A DNA stretch of 64,000 nucleotides from Bacillota bacterium (GCA_023424965.1 JAFADI010000064.1:1-64000), one strand, 5' to 3'; positions 34,295 through 43,773 are shown, counted from the first letter of the stretch. Notes: generated by a model from the sequence alone, not told the origin. Program-made: numbers and translations.

Positions 34295-35800
34295 ATGACA
34301 AATGATAAAACCAACAAGAACTTTATCGGAGTATCCGTAACCATTCTTGCCTCAAAAGCCCTGGGTTTCGTACGGGACATGGTTATCGCGGCCAGTATAG
34401 GGACTTCCCGGCTGGCCGACGTGTATACGCAGGTTTTCGGAATTTCCAGCCTTTTATTCACAAGCATCGGGATGGCTATTTCTTCGGTAAATATTCCCAA
34501 CCTCACGCACTACAGTTTAAACGAAAGTGCAGAAAAACGCAGGGAATATGCCGCCGGGCTATTTGCCCAGATAACCTTGCTGGCGGCGCTTGTATCGGTG
34601 CTGGGAATCCTGTTTGCACCGGTGGCGGCGAAGCTGATCCTGCCGGGGTTGGACAGCGGTACGGCGGGCGTTGCAGCTTCTTTGACCAGAATCATGTTCC
34701 CCACGCTTATCTTTATATGCCTGGCCTATATAACCTCAGGCATACTTCAGGTCCACAAGCATTTTCTGATTTCCTCCCTGATCAGCATACCTTTTAACCT
34801 GTTGATCATCACAGCCCTACTCATCTGGAAAAACGACATATTTGTGTTGGGCTATGTAACCACCATCGGGTGGCTGCTGCAATTCCTCGTGCAGCTTCCC
34901 GTGCTCCTTAAGGAAAAATACAGGTTCTCGCTGAAGCTTCATTTTGAAAACCCCCATACGAGGGAAGTATATATGAAGCTTTTGCCCATTCTCCTGGGCA
35001 ACGCGGCGCTGCAGCTTTGCCTCATAACGGGGAGGGCTTTTGCGAGCCACCTGGATGAAGGCTCGGGGGCGGCCCTTTCCTTTGGAAGCACTCTCTTCAC
35101 CACCATTACCAGTGTTTTTATTGTGGCCATGTCCACGGTGACCTTTCCCGACCTTTCGAAATATTGCCTGGAAAGGGATTTTGACAGGCTCAAGGGTCTT
35201 CTCAAATACATTTTTAAGGTACTGTTCCTGATATTGGTGCCATACATTCTCTTCGTAACCTTATACAGCCGGGACATTATCCAACTGGTATACCAAAGGG
35301 GAATATTTACGGACAGGTCTACGGATATGACCTCGGAAGCCTTTCTCTTCTACAGCTTTTGCATCGCGGGCTATGTGTCCCAGGAAATTTTCAACCGGGT
35401 ATACTATGCCCTCAAGAAATACAACACCCCTATGAAGCTCAGCCTCATTTGCATAACCATAAACCTCGTGCTGGTAGCTTTGGTTTATAAAAGCTACGGG
35501 ATTGCCGGCATCGCCGCTTCAACCGCCGTGTCCTTCCTTGTATATGCGGTTTTGATGGGAATCAGCATAAGAAAAGAGATAGGAAATTTTCTGGGCAGGG
35601 ATTTTATCGGCTTTCTGGCAAGACTGGCCCTATGCTCCGCCGGAATCCTGGCGGTGAGTGTCTTGTTCGGGCTGCTGAAGCTGGGCGGGGTGGTTGGCTC
35701 CCTTCTGCTGCCGCTGGCTGTAGGGGCTGCTGTTTATCTGGTCCTGGCCTATCTGACGGGGATACTCAAGGAAACGATTTTGAGGAGGGGTGAACTGTGA
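34295..35800 (+). CDS. murJ: Lipid II flippase MurJ (MviN family)
   Basis: A 501-residue polytopic protein with about 14 helices. SKALGFVRDMVIAASIGTSRLADVY near the N-terminus, NIPNLTHY, and the YQRGIFTDRSTDMTSEAFLFYS segment with the conserved RG pair are MurJ hallmarks. It flips lipid II or related undecaprenyl-linked precursors. Ends overlapping the next gene by four bases (GTGA). Together with DUF5693 and CsaB this neighbourhood is a recurring cell-wall module in Bacillota. Confidence 0.9.
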   Translation: MTNDKTNKNFIGVSVTILASKALGFVRDMVIAASIGTSRLADVYTQVFGISSLLFTSIGMAISSVNIPNLTHYSLNESAEKRREYAAGLFAQITLLAALVSVLGILFAPVAAKLILPGLDSGTAGVAASLTRIMFPTLIFICLAYITSGILQVHKHFLISSLISIPFNLLIITALLIWKNDIFVLGYVTTIGWLLQFLVQLPVLLKEKYRFSLKLHFENPHTREVYMKLLPILLGNAALQLCLITGRAFASHLDEGSGAALSFGSTLFTTITSVFIVAMSTVTFPDLSKYCLERDFDRLKGLLKYIFKVLFLILVPYILFVTLYSRDIIQLVYQRGIFTDRSTDMTSEAFLFYSFCIAGYVSQEIFNRVYYALKKYNTPMKLSLICITINLVLVALVYKSYGIAGIAASTAVSFLVYAVLMGISIRKEIGNFLGRDFIGFLARLALCSAGILAVSVLFGLLKLGGVVGSLLLPLAVGAAVYLVLAYLTGILKETILRRGEL

Positions 35801-37812
35801 AGCTGAAGATTGTCCTGTGCCTGTGTATTGCCCTGGGAATTTTTCTCGCACTTCCGGGCATTGCAATCCGTTTGGGAAATGAGGCCAATAACAAGTCGGT
35901 GGTAGCCGTGGCAGATTACATGGACTTTTATAAAGCTTCCCTGGCTGCTGGAATGAAAACGGAAGACCTGTTCAAAGGCTTGAAGGAAGCAAAGATCAAA
36001 ACAGTTGCTTTAAGGGAAACCACCCTTGAAGACCTGCGGGATAGCGGGGAGGTATATGCTTCTTCCCTGGGAGAGTACCTGTCTTCCCTTCAAAAGGATT
36101 CAACTTCACGGTCGAAAGAGATACGGAGCTTCTTTGCGGGGGGAGACTACAGCACTTCGGGCTGTGTGGCCGTAACAGGAAATTCCGAAACGGCGGCGTT
36201 CCTGGAGAAGGGGTTAAAAAGCCGGATTCCGGAACCGGACATGGACAGGCTTGATTTTGACGGCACGGTCCTATTTTATTTCAAGGGTGGCCCCGGGGAA
36301 ATTCTCCGGCAGGGTCTGGGCTTTGACGGAAAGGCACTGGAGGAGCTCAGGAACGGAGGCTTTGAAATCCTTTTAAGGCCTATGAATCCTCCCTTTTATG
36401 GTACGGGGCTTATGAGCGGGTATGAGGATACCATCCGGGATTATGGGGTCAAATATGTCATTTTCCAGGGGGATGAGGCTTTAGGCTATCCGGAGCACCT
36501 GGAGAAAACCGGCGAAATGATAAGAAAATACAGTCTGATAACGGGCATCCTTGAAGCGCCTTCCCAGGTGCGGTACGTGGAGCAGAAGGGGCTGGACAGT
36601 CTGATCGCAGGCTCCGGCTATGCCATAAACAGGGTCTATATTACGCCTCAAAAGGACCTGGCGCGTTTGACCGGGGATGATATCTTCCACCGCTGGGTAA
36701 GGGGCGTGGTGGACAGAAACATACGGTTTATCTATGTGCAGCCGCTCAGCAATCCGGCGCACAGGGCCATTGACAATGTTTCCGACACCCTGCAGGCAGC
36801 CGGAAGGCTTACGGGTTTTATCGCTCCCAGAGGGTATTCCATGGAGGCTCCTTTGATGAAACTGTCACCGGCCATGCCGTCCCCAATACACTATGGAGCT
36901 GTGGCTCTGAGCCTGCTGGCAGCGCTGGCGCTCTATCTCCTCTGCCTGTTCAGGGGCCGGTTTGTTCTGGCGGCAGCAGCCTTGCTTCTGTCGGCGGCGG
37001 GAGGAGTCCTGTTCATTAAAGTGTTTCACTTTAACCTGGAGCAATTGCTTGCCATGGTTGCGTCGATAGTATATCCTTCCTTTTCAAGCCTGCTGGTTCT
37101 ATTGTATTTAAAGAAGAACAGGGAAAAGCCTTTGCTCAAACAATGGGCTGTGGTGCTGGGCATTGTCCTGGGACTCTGTGCCATGGGAGCATATACCGTT
37201 CCTGCCACTCTTTCGGATATACGGTACACCATGAATACAGAGGCTTATAGAGGAGTCCTTGTGTCCTTTGCGGCTCCGTTACTGCTTTTTGCCGCAAACT
37301 ACCTGAGTTGCTTTGTGGAATTCAAAGGACTTCCGGGCAGGATTGCAAAGGCGGTGACAGCCAAAGTGTCTTATCTGGCGGCCATTTTGGCCGTGATAGC
37401 TCTGGCGGCCGTCACCCTTTATCTGGCGCGCAGCGGCAATGATTCAGGCATTGCCGCAACTTCACTGGAGCTTAGGGTAAGGGAGTTTCTTGAGTCTGCA
37501 TTGATGGCCAGGCCCAGGTTTAAAGAATTTCTCATCGGCTACCCGGCCCTGTTCCTTATGGTATACCTGTATGCGAGATACAAAAAGGAAATATTGCTGC
37601 TGCCCCTGGGGCTGGCAGCCATTATGGGGGGCGTATCCATTGTAAACAGCTTCTGCCACGTATTTACGGCCGTAGAGATATCGGTGCAGCGGACGGTAAA
37701 CGGCTTTGTGCTGGGACTGTTTTTTTCCGCTCTGGCAATATTGGCAGTAAAACTTATCCTGTGGATTTACGATAAATATAGGGTAAGGGAGTTTAACGGA
37801 TACCCGAAGTAA
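35797..37812 (+). CDS. DUF5693 family membrane protein
   Basis: A 671-residue protein with one N-terminal helix, an extracytoplasmic domain of about 340 residues, then seven or so membrane helices in the C-terminal half. The extracellular part contains TVALRETTLEDLRDSGEVYA and a GPGEILRQGLGFD-like TIM-barrel pattern typical of DUF5693. Function is unknown; such genes commonly neighbour csaB and murJ in Bacillota, suggesting a job in secondary cell-wall polymer handling. The start GTG overlaps the murJ stop. Confidence 0.75.
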   Translation: MKLKIVLCLCIALGIFLALPGIAIRLGNEANNKSVVAVADYMDFYKASLAAGMKTEDLFKGLKEAKIKTVALRETTLEDLRDSGEVYASSLGEYLSSLQKDSTSRSKEIRSFFAGGDYSTSGCVAVTGNSETAAFLEKGLKSRIPEPDMDRLDFDGTVLFYFKGGPGEILRQGLGFDGKALEELRNGGFEILLRPMNPPFYGTGLMSGYEDTIRDYGVKYVIFQGDEALGYPEHLEKTGEMIRKYSLITGILEAPSQVRYVEQKGLDSLIAGSGYAINRVYITPQKDLARLTGDDIFHRWVRGVVDRNIRFIYVQPLSNPAHRAIDNVSDTLQAAGRLTGFIAPRGYSMEAPLMKLSPAMPSPIHYGAVALSLLAALALYLLCLFRGRFVLAAAALLLSAAGGVLFIKVFHFNLEQLLAMVASIVYPSFSSLLVLLYLKKNREKPLLKQWAVVLGIVLGLCAMGAYTVPATLSDIRYTMNTEAYRGVLVSFAAPLLLFAANYLSCFVEFKGLPGRIAKAVTAKVSYLAAILAVIALAAVTLYLARSGNDSGIAATSLELRVREFLESALMARPRFKEFLIGYPALFLMVYLYARYKKEILLLPLGLAAIMGGVSIVNSFCHVFTAVEISVQRTVNGFVLGLFFSALAILAVKLILWIYDKYRVREFNGYPK

Positions 37813-37845
37813 TCCGATTTCAAAATAAGTGAGGGGGGCCTTCCC

Positions 37846-38469
37846 ATGTTTCAGTTTTTCAAACGTCCGGAGAAAAAGGATAAATTCGATAGAAAAGTGC
37901 TGAGGAAAAACGATATTTCCCTGCTCATCCTGGATGAACGTTGGAACAGCCTCTTTGTGAGTGCCGACCGATCTCCTGAAATACTCAAATCCGAGGAAAG
38001 GCTGAAAGAGTTGTTGAAAGAGCAATCCAGGCTTTTGGCGGAATCCAAGGAAATAGCCCACCGCAAAAAGGTCTGTATGGATAAAATAATAAAGCTTACG
38101 ACAGAAGCCTATGAAAACAACAATGAACAGGCCAAGGACGAAATGCAGAGCCATGAGAAGGAAATAAAGAAGATCAATGAGCGGCTGGAAGTGATCGAGA
38201 AGGAGCTGGACAACATTCCCGACACCATAAAGGAAGCCAATCTGGAGCTGCTGGAGAACACCGTAAAGCATGTGTACATCGGGATGAGGACAAGGCAAAA
38301 AAGGGTGGAGGAACTGGAAAAACTCATTGAAGACACAAAAAACAGGCTGAAGGACTATATCGATGAAAAAGAATCCCTCTCCCAGGACAATACCGATGTC
38401 TACTCCTACTTTCATGACCTCCTGGGGGGCGAAGAACTGGAAAAGCTGGACAATGAGTACTTTGGCTGA
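37846..38469 (+). CDS. Coiled-coil protein of unknown function
   Basis: A 207-residue highly charged, helical protein; residues 45-190 are heptad-rich (for example LKELLKEQSRLLAESKEIAH and EKEIKKINERLEVIEKELDN). No membrane segment or signal. It has its own ribosome site (GAGGGGGG) and lies between DUF5693 and the NAD(P)HX repair gene. A structural or scaffolding role is only a guess. Confidence 0.7.
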   Translation: MFQFFKRPEKKDKFDRKVLRKNDISLLILDERWNSLFVSADRSPEILKSEERLKELLKEQSRLLAESKEIAHRKKVCMDKIIKLTTEAYENNNEQAKDEMQSHEKEIKKINERLEVIEKELDNIPDTIKEANLELLENTVKHVYIGMRTRQKRVEELEKLIEDTKNRLKDYIDEKESLSQDNTDVYSYFHDLLGGEELEKLDNEYFG

Positions 38470-38488
38470 GAACTGGAGGTGACGGCGG

Positions 38489-40048
38489 GTGAAGCTGGTT
38501 ACACCGAAACAAATGAATGAACTGGACAATATCACCATAAACAAATTCCGCATACCCGGCATTGTGTTGATGGAAAATGCCGCTCTCAAAGTGGTCGAAG
38601 AGATTTTCAAGACGCTGGGGCAGCTAGAGGATAAAAATATACTGGTTTTTGCCGGGAAAGGAAACAACGGAGGAGATGCCTTTGCCGTGGCAAGACATCT
38701 GTATAACGGTGGGGCAAGGGTGACCGTCTATGTCCTTGCGGAACAGCAATCCATCAAAGGCGACGCAAAAATAAATTATGATGTCCTCCTGCAGATGGGT
38801 GTGAAAATGACAGAGGTTGGCGCCGGTTATCAGGTGGAGCTGCCGGAAAAAGAGCTCCAGGGAGCCGACCTGGTAATTGACGGTCTCCTGGGAACGGGCC
38901 TGAAAGGGGAAGTTGCCGGAATCTACCGGGAGATAATAGAGGTCATCAACAGGTCCGGTAAAAAGGTCATCGCCATCGATATCCCTTCCGGCATCGACGG
39001 GGAAAGGGGAAAAGTTTGCGGAGCAGGCGTCAGGGCATACAAAACCGTGACTTTTCAGCTGCCCAAGACCGGACAGGTCATTCACCCAGGCTGCGAATAT
39101 ACAGGAGAGCTGGTGGTGGCGGGCATCGGTATTCCGGATAAGGCTGTGGAGGAAATTGAAATCAAGGGGCACGTGATTACGGGACAAATGGCCGGGAGGC
39201 TTGTGCCCCCAAGATATGGCAACAGCAATAAGGGAGACTACGGGAGGATAATGGTACTGAGCGGGTCCAGGGGGATGACGGGGGCAGGATGCCTTTGTGC
39301 GGAGGCCGCTTTGCGCACCGGTGCCGGACTGGTTTATTTGTGTGTGCCGTCAACCTTGTCCTCCATCTATGAGGTTTCCCAGAAGGAGGCCGTTACCATA
39401 GGTCTGGAAGACGGAAATGCCGGCGTTCTCACAAAAGCTGCAATTCCGGGCATTTTAAAACGCATGGAAAAGATGAAGGCCGCCGTTGTGGGCCCCGGCC
39501 TGTCAACCGAAGGGGATGCCGCCGAGATAATAGGTTCTATTCTTGAAAACAGTGGTATACCATTAATATTGGATGCAGATGCATTGAATGCGGTGAGCAA
39601 AGATGTAAATTTGTTGAAAGCCTTGAAGACTACGGCGGTTTTAACGCCGCATCCCGGTGAAATGGCCAGGCTGGCAGGTATAAGTATTGAAGAGGTGCAA
39701 GATAATAGAATAGAATTGGCGTCGGAATTTGCCGCAAAATACGGCGTGGTTCTGGTTTTGAAGGGCTCAAGGACGGTGGTTGCCATGCCCGACGGAACAA
39801 TATGGATCAATACCACAGGGAATTCAGGGATGGCGACAGCCGGGGCGGGAGATGCGCTGGCAGGTATCATTGCAGGCCTTGCAGGACAGGGAGCGGCCCC
39901 ACAGGATGCGGCCGTTGCCGGAGTATACCTTCATGGAGCTGCGGGAGACCTTGCTGCGCGGGACAAGGGGGAATACGGTATGATTGCAGGGGATATCGTA
40001 AAGAATATTCCTTATGCCGTGAAAAATCTGACAGGGAGGAATTTATAA
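38489..40048 (+). CDS. nnr: Bifunctional NAD(P)HX epimerase/dehydratase
   Basis: A 519-residue fusion of an N-terminal YjeF_N epimerase (residues 1-210, with GKGNNGGDAFAVARHL, DGLLGTGL, and AIDIPSGIDG) and a C-terminal ADP-dependent NAD(P)H-hydrate dehydratase of the ribokinase fold (VLSGSRGMTGAG, LTPHPGEMARL, NTTGNSGMATAGAGDALAGIIAGL). It repairs hydrated NADH and NADPH. GTG 38489 follows GGAGG. It overlaps the CBS gene by one base (TAATG). Confidence 0.95.
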   Translation: MKLVTPKQMNELDNITINKFRIPGIVLMENAALKVVEEIFKTLGQLEDKNILVFAGKGNNGGDAFAVARHLYNGGARVTVYVLAEQQSIKGDAKINYDVLLQMGVKMTEVGAGYQVELPEKELQGADLVIDGLLGTGLKGEVAGIYREIIEVINRSGKKVIAIDIPSGIDGERGKVCGAGVRAYKTVTFQLPKTGQVIHPGCEYTGELVVAGIGIPDKAVEEIEIKGHVITGQMAGRLVPPRYGNSNKGDYGRIMVLSGSRGMTGAGCLCAEAALRTGAGLVYLCVPSTLSSIYEVSQKEAVTIGLEDGNAGVLTKAAIPGILKRMEKMKAAVVGPGLSTEGDAAEIIGSILENSGIPLILDADALNAVSKDVNLLKALKTTAVLTPHPGEMARLAGISIEEVQDNRIELASEFAAKYGVVLVLKGSRTVVAMPDGTIWINTTGNSGMATAGAGDALAGIIAGLAGQGAAPQDAAVAGVYLHGAAGDLAARDKGEYGMIAGDIVKNIPYAVKNLTGRNL

Positions 40049-40503
40049 TGGAAGCCAGAGAAATTATGTCCTCAGATGTGATATCCGTTAAGCGGAATAC
40101 TACGATTGAAGAAATTGCACATTTGCTTGCAGACAACAACATCAGCGGAGTGCCGGTAGTCGATGATGACGGCAGGGTCATCGGCATGGTAACGCAAAAA
40201 GACCTGCTTTACAAGGATGTAGAACCCAGATTCCCGGCTGTTGTCCAACTGCTTGGGGGAACGATTTTCTTAAAGGGCGTAAAGCACTATAATGAAGAGC
40301 TCAAGAAACTTGTTGCCACCAAAGCGGAAGATATCATGACAAAGCAGATTGTCACCGTAAATGCCAATGCCAAAGTGGAGAGAATTGCCCAACTGATGGT
40401 TGATAAGGATATAAACAGGATTCCCGTGGTGGATGACGGAAAATTGGTAGGAATCGTCGGTAGAGCGGATATTGTACGGTATATAGCAAAAATGTTAGAA
40501 TAG
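40048..40503 (+). CDS. CBS-pair domain protein
   Basis: A 151-residue protein made of two CBS domains (IMSSDVISVKRNTTIEEIAHLL ... and IMTKQIVTVNANAKVERIAQLM ...), each ending with the VPVVDD/IPVVDD-GxLVGI/VIGM pattern. CBS pairs bind adenosyl ligands such as AMP or ATP. Its coupled translation with the NAD(P)HX repair enzyme suggests a nucleotide-sensing role, but no direct link is shown. Gene start overlaps the stop of the preceding gene. Confidence 0.9.
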   Translation: MEAREIMSSDVISVKRNTTIEEIAHLLADNNISGVPVVDDDGRVIGMVTQKDLLYKDVEPRFPAVVQLLGGTIFLKGVKHYNEELKKLVATKAEDIMTKQIVTVNANAKVERIAQLMVDKDINRIPVVDDGKLVGIVGRADIVRYIAKMLE

Positions 40504-40534
40504 CGTAAGAGACGATTGAATTTTTGGGGGTCCT

Positions 40535-41704
40535 ATGGATTACTTGCTTAACAGGGCATGGGCGGAGATAAGCCTTGACAATATTGCCCATAATGTGCGT
40601 GAGATAAGGCGTATAACAAATAAAAATGCAGAGATTTTGGGGGTAGTGAAAGCCGACGGCTATGGACATGGAGTAATGGAGGTTTCCAGAACGCTTCTGG
40701 ACAGCGGTGTTACCCGGTTGGCCGTGTCCATGCTGGATGAGGCAATTCAACTGAGAAAAAACGGAATCGGCGTACCCATCCTCATATTGGGCTATACCGA
40801 CCCCAGGAGGGCGGAGGAAATCATAACCAATGAGGTTACCCAGACGGTTTTCAGCCATGACCTGGCGGAAGCCCTTTCCTCGGCAGCCGTAAAACTGGGG
40901 AAGAATGTAAAAATCCACATAAAGATCGATACCGGAATGACCAGGATCGGTTTCATGCCGGGATACAGCGCCGTGAAAAATGTAGTCCAGATCAGCAAGC
41001 TGCCGGGTATAATCATTGAGGGGCTCTTCACCCATTTTGCTTCCGCCGACGAGAAGGACAGGAGCTATACCTGCATGCAGTTTGAGCGGTTCATGAGCAT
41101 CTGCAGCGAGCTTAACCGCATCGGGGTATATATACCTGTGAAGCATGCGGCAAACAGTGCAGGCACCATTGAGTTTCCCGAGATGCACCTCAATATGGTA
41201 CGCCCCGGCATCGCCTTGTTCGGGCTGTATCCGTCGGAAGACGTGGACAAATCCAAAATTGATTTGAAACCCGCAATGACCTTAAAGGCGAATGTGACGC
41301 TGGTAAAAACCGTGGAACCGGGAACCTGTGTAAGCTATGGAAGGATTTTTACGACGGGGAGAGAGAGCCGGATAGCCACGATTCCTATCGGTTATGCCGA
41401 TGGCTTTTCAAGGCTGCTGGCCACAAAGGCCAAAGTGCTGATCAATGGAGAAGCCGTTCCGGTGATCGGCAAAATCTGCATGGACCAGTGTATGTTGGAT
41501 GTCACGGATCTTAAGGAAGAGGTCCGCGTGGGCGACGAAGTGGTCATTTTTGGAAAGCAGGGGGATAGGGAAATCACCATTGAAGAAGTGGCGGCAGGGA
41601 TCGGCACGATAAACTATGAGGTCATATGCATCATCGGGAAGAGGATTCCGAGGGTGTATATCCAGGATGGAAAAGTATCCAGAGTTTTAAATTATTTGAT
41701 ATAA
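40535..41704 (+). CDS. alr: Alanine racemase
   Basis: A 389-residue PLP enzyme. The PLP lysine is in VVKADGYGHG (near residue 40) and the second catalytic tyrosine in CVSYGRIF; HAANSAGT and MVRPGIALFGLYPS are conserved. It makes D-alanine for peptidoglycan. It precedes ndoAI-ndoA as in other Bacillota, but with a 440-base gap that contains its own promoter for the toxin-antitoxin genes. Confidence 0.96.
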   Translation: MDYLLNRAWAEISLDNIAHNVREIRRITNKNAEILGVVKADGYGHGVMEVSRTLLDSGVTRLAVSMLDEAIQLRKNGIGVPILILGYTDPRRAEEIITNEVTQTVFSHDLAEALSSAAVKLGKNVKIHIKIDTGMTRIGFMPGYSAVKNVVQISKLPGIIIEGLFTHFASADEKDRSYTCMQFERFMSICSELNRIGVYIPVKHAANSAGTIEFPEMHLNMVRPGIALFGLYPSEDVDKSKIDLKPAMTLKANVTLVKTVEPGTCVSYGRIFTTGRESRIATIPIGYADGFSRLLATKAKVLINGEAVPVIGKICMDQCMLDVTDLKEEVRVGDEVVIFGKQGDREITIEEVAAGIGTINYEVICIIGKRIPRVYIQDGKVSRVLNYLI

Positions 41705-42146
41705 ACAGGTCTTCTGTTTATATGATTGAATATTGTACCAGGGCAGGAAATATGTAATAAGTGGAAACCCTTATCAGGGCACAAAGTCCGCCGATAGCTG
41801 GAAAACCTCTGGAATAAACCGTTATAGCGGCTTGAGCCGCATTGTTTCAGGCCTTTGAGCGGGATGCGTAATAAAATTTTAATTTGACCCATGCATATAC
41901 AGCCCAGTATAATTATATATATACTATAAGTCCGTTTATCCGTTCATGAAGCGTTTATCACGGTTTGAGGAGCTCTTGATTCCCTCTTGATACACCTGTG
42001 CTGTTAAAATTATGTCTATTAATAATTTTAGCTGCAGGCGCATTTTTTGGGTAAATTAAGTAAAACCTAAATCTTAGCTTCTCTTTGCAGTATCTGACAA
42101 GTAGTCTTAAAGAAATTGGAGATAAGTATGAAGTGGGGGTTTTATT
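41705..42146 (+). other. Non-coding leader/intergenic stretch between alr and ndoAI
   Basis: No open frame with coding character. It begins with the hairpin ATAAACAG/CTGTTTAT (41701-41721) over the alr stop, has the short GCGGCTTGAGCCGC hairpin at 41827-41840, and a stem TAAAATTAT/ATAATTTTA at 42005-42030. A promoter sits at 41884. No known riboswitch core was recognised on either strand. Confidence 0.5.
41884..41913 (+). promoter_or_regulatory. Promoter upstream of the NdoAI/NdoA operon
   Basis: TTGACC (41884-41889) and TATAAT (41908-41913) are 18 bases apart. A transcript from here would have a leader of about 225 bases before ndoAI. Confidence 0.65.
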
Positions 42147-42422
42147 TTGGCTGAATTACGCAAAATACTAATAAGTCTTCCGGACAATTTGCTGAAGGAA
42201 GTGGATTCGATTGTGTCTGTAGAGAAGACAAACAGGAGCGAGTTTGTCAGGGAAGCCATGAAGCTGTATATCCGTGAAAGACGAAAGATCGAAATGAGGG
42301 ATCGAATGAAAAAGGGCTACCAGGAAATGGCTGAGATTAATATTAAACTGGCTGAGTTGTTTTTCGACGTTGATAATGAGCAGCAACATAAATACGAGGA
42401 ACGCCTTGGGGAGTTGGAATAA
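42147..42422 (+). CDS. ndoAI: Antitoxin EndoAI, ribbon-helix-helix family
   Basis: A 91-residue protein with an N-terminal RHH DNA-binding domain (KILISLPDNLLKEVDSIVSVEKTNRSEF; TNRSEFVREAMKLYI) and an acidic tail that binds the toxin. TTG start at 42147 behind GGGGG. It is followed after two bases by ndoA. It neutralises EndoA and regulates the operon. Confidence 0.92.
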   Translation: MAELRKILISLPDNLLKEVDSIVSVEKTNRSEFVREAMKLYIRERRKIEMRDRMKKGYQEMAEINIKLAELFFDVDNEQQHKYEERLGELE

Positions 42423-42424
42423 AA

Positions 42425-42775
42425 GTGCTAATAAAAAGAGGAGATATCTTCTACGCTGATTTAAGCCCGGTCATAGGCTCCGAGCAAGGAGGAGTGAGAC
42501 CGGTTCTGATCGTACAAAATGATGTGGGAAACAAATACAGCCCTACAGTAATCGCAGCCGCAATAACATCCCAGATAAATAAGGCAAAACTTCCGACCCA
42601 TATAGAAATCAGTGCACAGGAGTATGGGCTGGCAAAGGATTCGGTCATACTTCTTGAGCAAATCAGGACGATCGATAAAAAGAGGCTGAGAGAGAAAATC
42701 GGCCATCTTGACGATGAACTTATGGAAAAGGTGAATGAAGCTCTAAGCATCAGCTTTGGCTTGCTGGATATATAA
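42425..42775 (+). CDS. ndoA: Endoribonuclease toxin EndoA (MazF family)
   Basis: A 116-residue MazF/PemK protein: KRGDIFYADLSPVIGSEQGGVRPVLIVQNDVGNKYSPTVIAA, the conserved GSEQGG-RPV catalytic arginine loop, and EQIRTIDKKRL. It cleaves single-stranded RNA at a short motif (UACAU for B. subtilis EndoA). GTG start. The alr-ndoAI-ndoA arrangement supports the identity. Confidence 0.95.
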   Translation: MLIKRGDIFYADLSPVIGSEQGGVRPVLIVQNDVGNKYSPTVIAAAITSQINKAKLPTHIEISAQEYGLAKDSVILLEQIRTIDKKRLREKIGHLDDELMEKVNEALSISFGLLDI

Positions 42776-42830
42776 ATCCCGGACATAACACTGCTATATT
42801 CATAATTTAATAAAGGGGGTACAAAAGAAG

Positions 42831-43322
42831 ATGAGCAGGGTAAAGTACATAAAGAAAAGTTATATCGTAGTAATTTTGGTTTTGATGTTCAGCTTTGTAA
42901 TGGTACATATGGTCCAGGCGGGAACAGCCGAACCTGGAACCGATGCAAACCCGCTGGTGGGCCAGGATTATGTGGACTCAAAAATCGGTGAGCTTGCGGC
43001 CTCGGTGGACAACCTGAACAAGCTGGTGATTTCCCTCCAGAAAGTCCAGAGTCCGAAATTCGAAGTCATAGAACTGGAGCCGGGCAAACAGATGTTTCTG
43101 GGAGACAGCACGGAAATCGTCCTGAGGGGTGGCAAAGCTACCGCCATTTCAGGAGAGCTGGGAGGACTGTCGGATCTGACCTCGGGTACGGGAGCCGATA
43201 TCATAACCGGCCAGACGGTGCCCCTGAACCATCTCCTGCTGGCTTCAAGAAACGATGGGCGGGGAATCAAGATCACCGTCAAAGCATGGGTTTTGGTAAA
43301 AGGTGACTACAGCATACAATAA
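42831..43322 (+). CDS. Small exported protein of unknown function
   Basis: A 163-residue protein with a signal peptide (SYIVVILVLMFSFVMVHMVQA, cleavage near AGTAE) and then a domain with VIELEPGKQMFLGDSTEIVLRGGKATAI and TVPLNHLLLASRNDGRG. The tail strand pattern suggests a beta domain. I do not recognise the family. It ends with a strong terminator. Its 3' end is duplicated downstream of the hicAB genes at 44115. Confidence 0.75.
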   Translation: MSRVKYIKKSYIVVILVLMFSFVMVHMVQAGTAEPGTDANPLVGQDYVDSKIGELAASVDNLNKLVISLQKVQSPKFEVIELEPGKQMFLGDSTEIVLRGGKATAISGELGGLSDLTSGTGADIITGQTVPLNHLLLASRNDGRGIKITVKAWVLVKGDYSIQ

Positions 43323-43366
43323 GCAGGATAAAAGGGAAGAGACCTCCACAGGAAGGTCTCTTTTTT
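43298..43366 (+). repeat. Original copy of a duplicated gene-3'-end-plus-terminator segment
   Basis: Starting at AAAAGGTGACTAC, the last codons of the exported-protein gene and its terminator reappear at 44124-44187. The first 31 bases are identical. A further 12-base block (GGCTTCAAGAAA, 43241-43252) is also present in the second copy at 44115. Confidence 0.85.
43338..43366 (+). terminator. Rho-independent terminator of the small exported protein gene
   Basis: AGAGACCT (43338-43345) pairs with AGGTCTCT (43354-43361), followed by TTTTTT. On the other side it also precedes the 3' end of the convergent hicB gene. Confidence 0.85.
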
Positions 43367-43380
43367 GCGTTAAGGTCAAT

Positions 43381-43773
43381 TTAAACTTTCAGCCGTTCTT
43401 TCAGAGCTTCCTGAAGCACCTGGGAAAAATTAATTCCCGCTTTTTCTGCGACCTCATTTAACCAACTGGGGAGCGATACATTCTTGCGGACAGTACGAAG
43501 GTCGGTGGCCCTGCGATAAGCATCAAAGTCAATATCCACAAGGGTTACAATCTCATTATGCTCATGGTTTATCTGCTCTATCAATATTGTTGTGGGCTCT
43601 GGAATCTTCCGCCCACAATCTTCTTCCGTTATTCCCCATAAACCTATTGCATCACGGGCCATGTCGATTGCATCAGCCACATCGGTACCTTCGGTATTTA
43701 TTTGTAAATCGGGTACATACACCACATAGCCGTGTTCTGCGGGGGTAAGGACAATAGGATATACTTTTTTCAT
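43381..43773 (-). CDS. hicB: HicB family antitoxin
   Basis: A 130-residue protein with the HicB RNase-H-like partial fold (VYPIVLTPAEHGYVVYVPDLQ and the DVADAIDMARDAIGLW helix) and a C-terminal ribbon-helix-helix or HTH region (NVSLPSWLNEVAEKAGINFSQVLQEALKERL). It should bind and block HicA and repress the operon. GGAGG precedes the ATG. Second gene after hicA. Confidence 0.88.
   Translation of the reverse strand: MKKVYPIVLTPAEHGYVVYVPDLQINTEGTDVADAIDMARDAIGLWGITEEDCGRKIPEPTTILIEQINHEHNEIVTLVDIDFDAYRRATDLRTVRKNVSLPSWLNEVAEKAGINFSQVLQEALKERLKV

Noticed and set aside
37462..38667. A 401-codon open frame on the minus strand
   Set aside because: It lies wholly antisense to the DUF5693, coiled-coil and NAD(P)HX repair genes, is rich in low-information residues (Phe, Leu, Gln) and shows no family motif or ribosome site.
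40352..41188. A 278-codon minus-strand frame opposite the CBS and alr genes
   Set aside because: The plus strand carries two clear conserved genes here; the antisense frame has no domain and mirrors codon bias.
41740..41880. A possible riboswitch, with CAGGGCACAAAG and GCCGATAGC strings resembling c-di-GMP or other aptamer parts
   Set aside because: The conserved core elements are not all present and no adjoining terminator or anti-terminator can be drawn with confidence.
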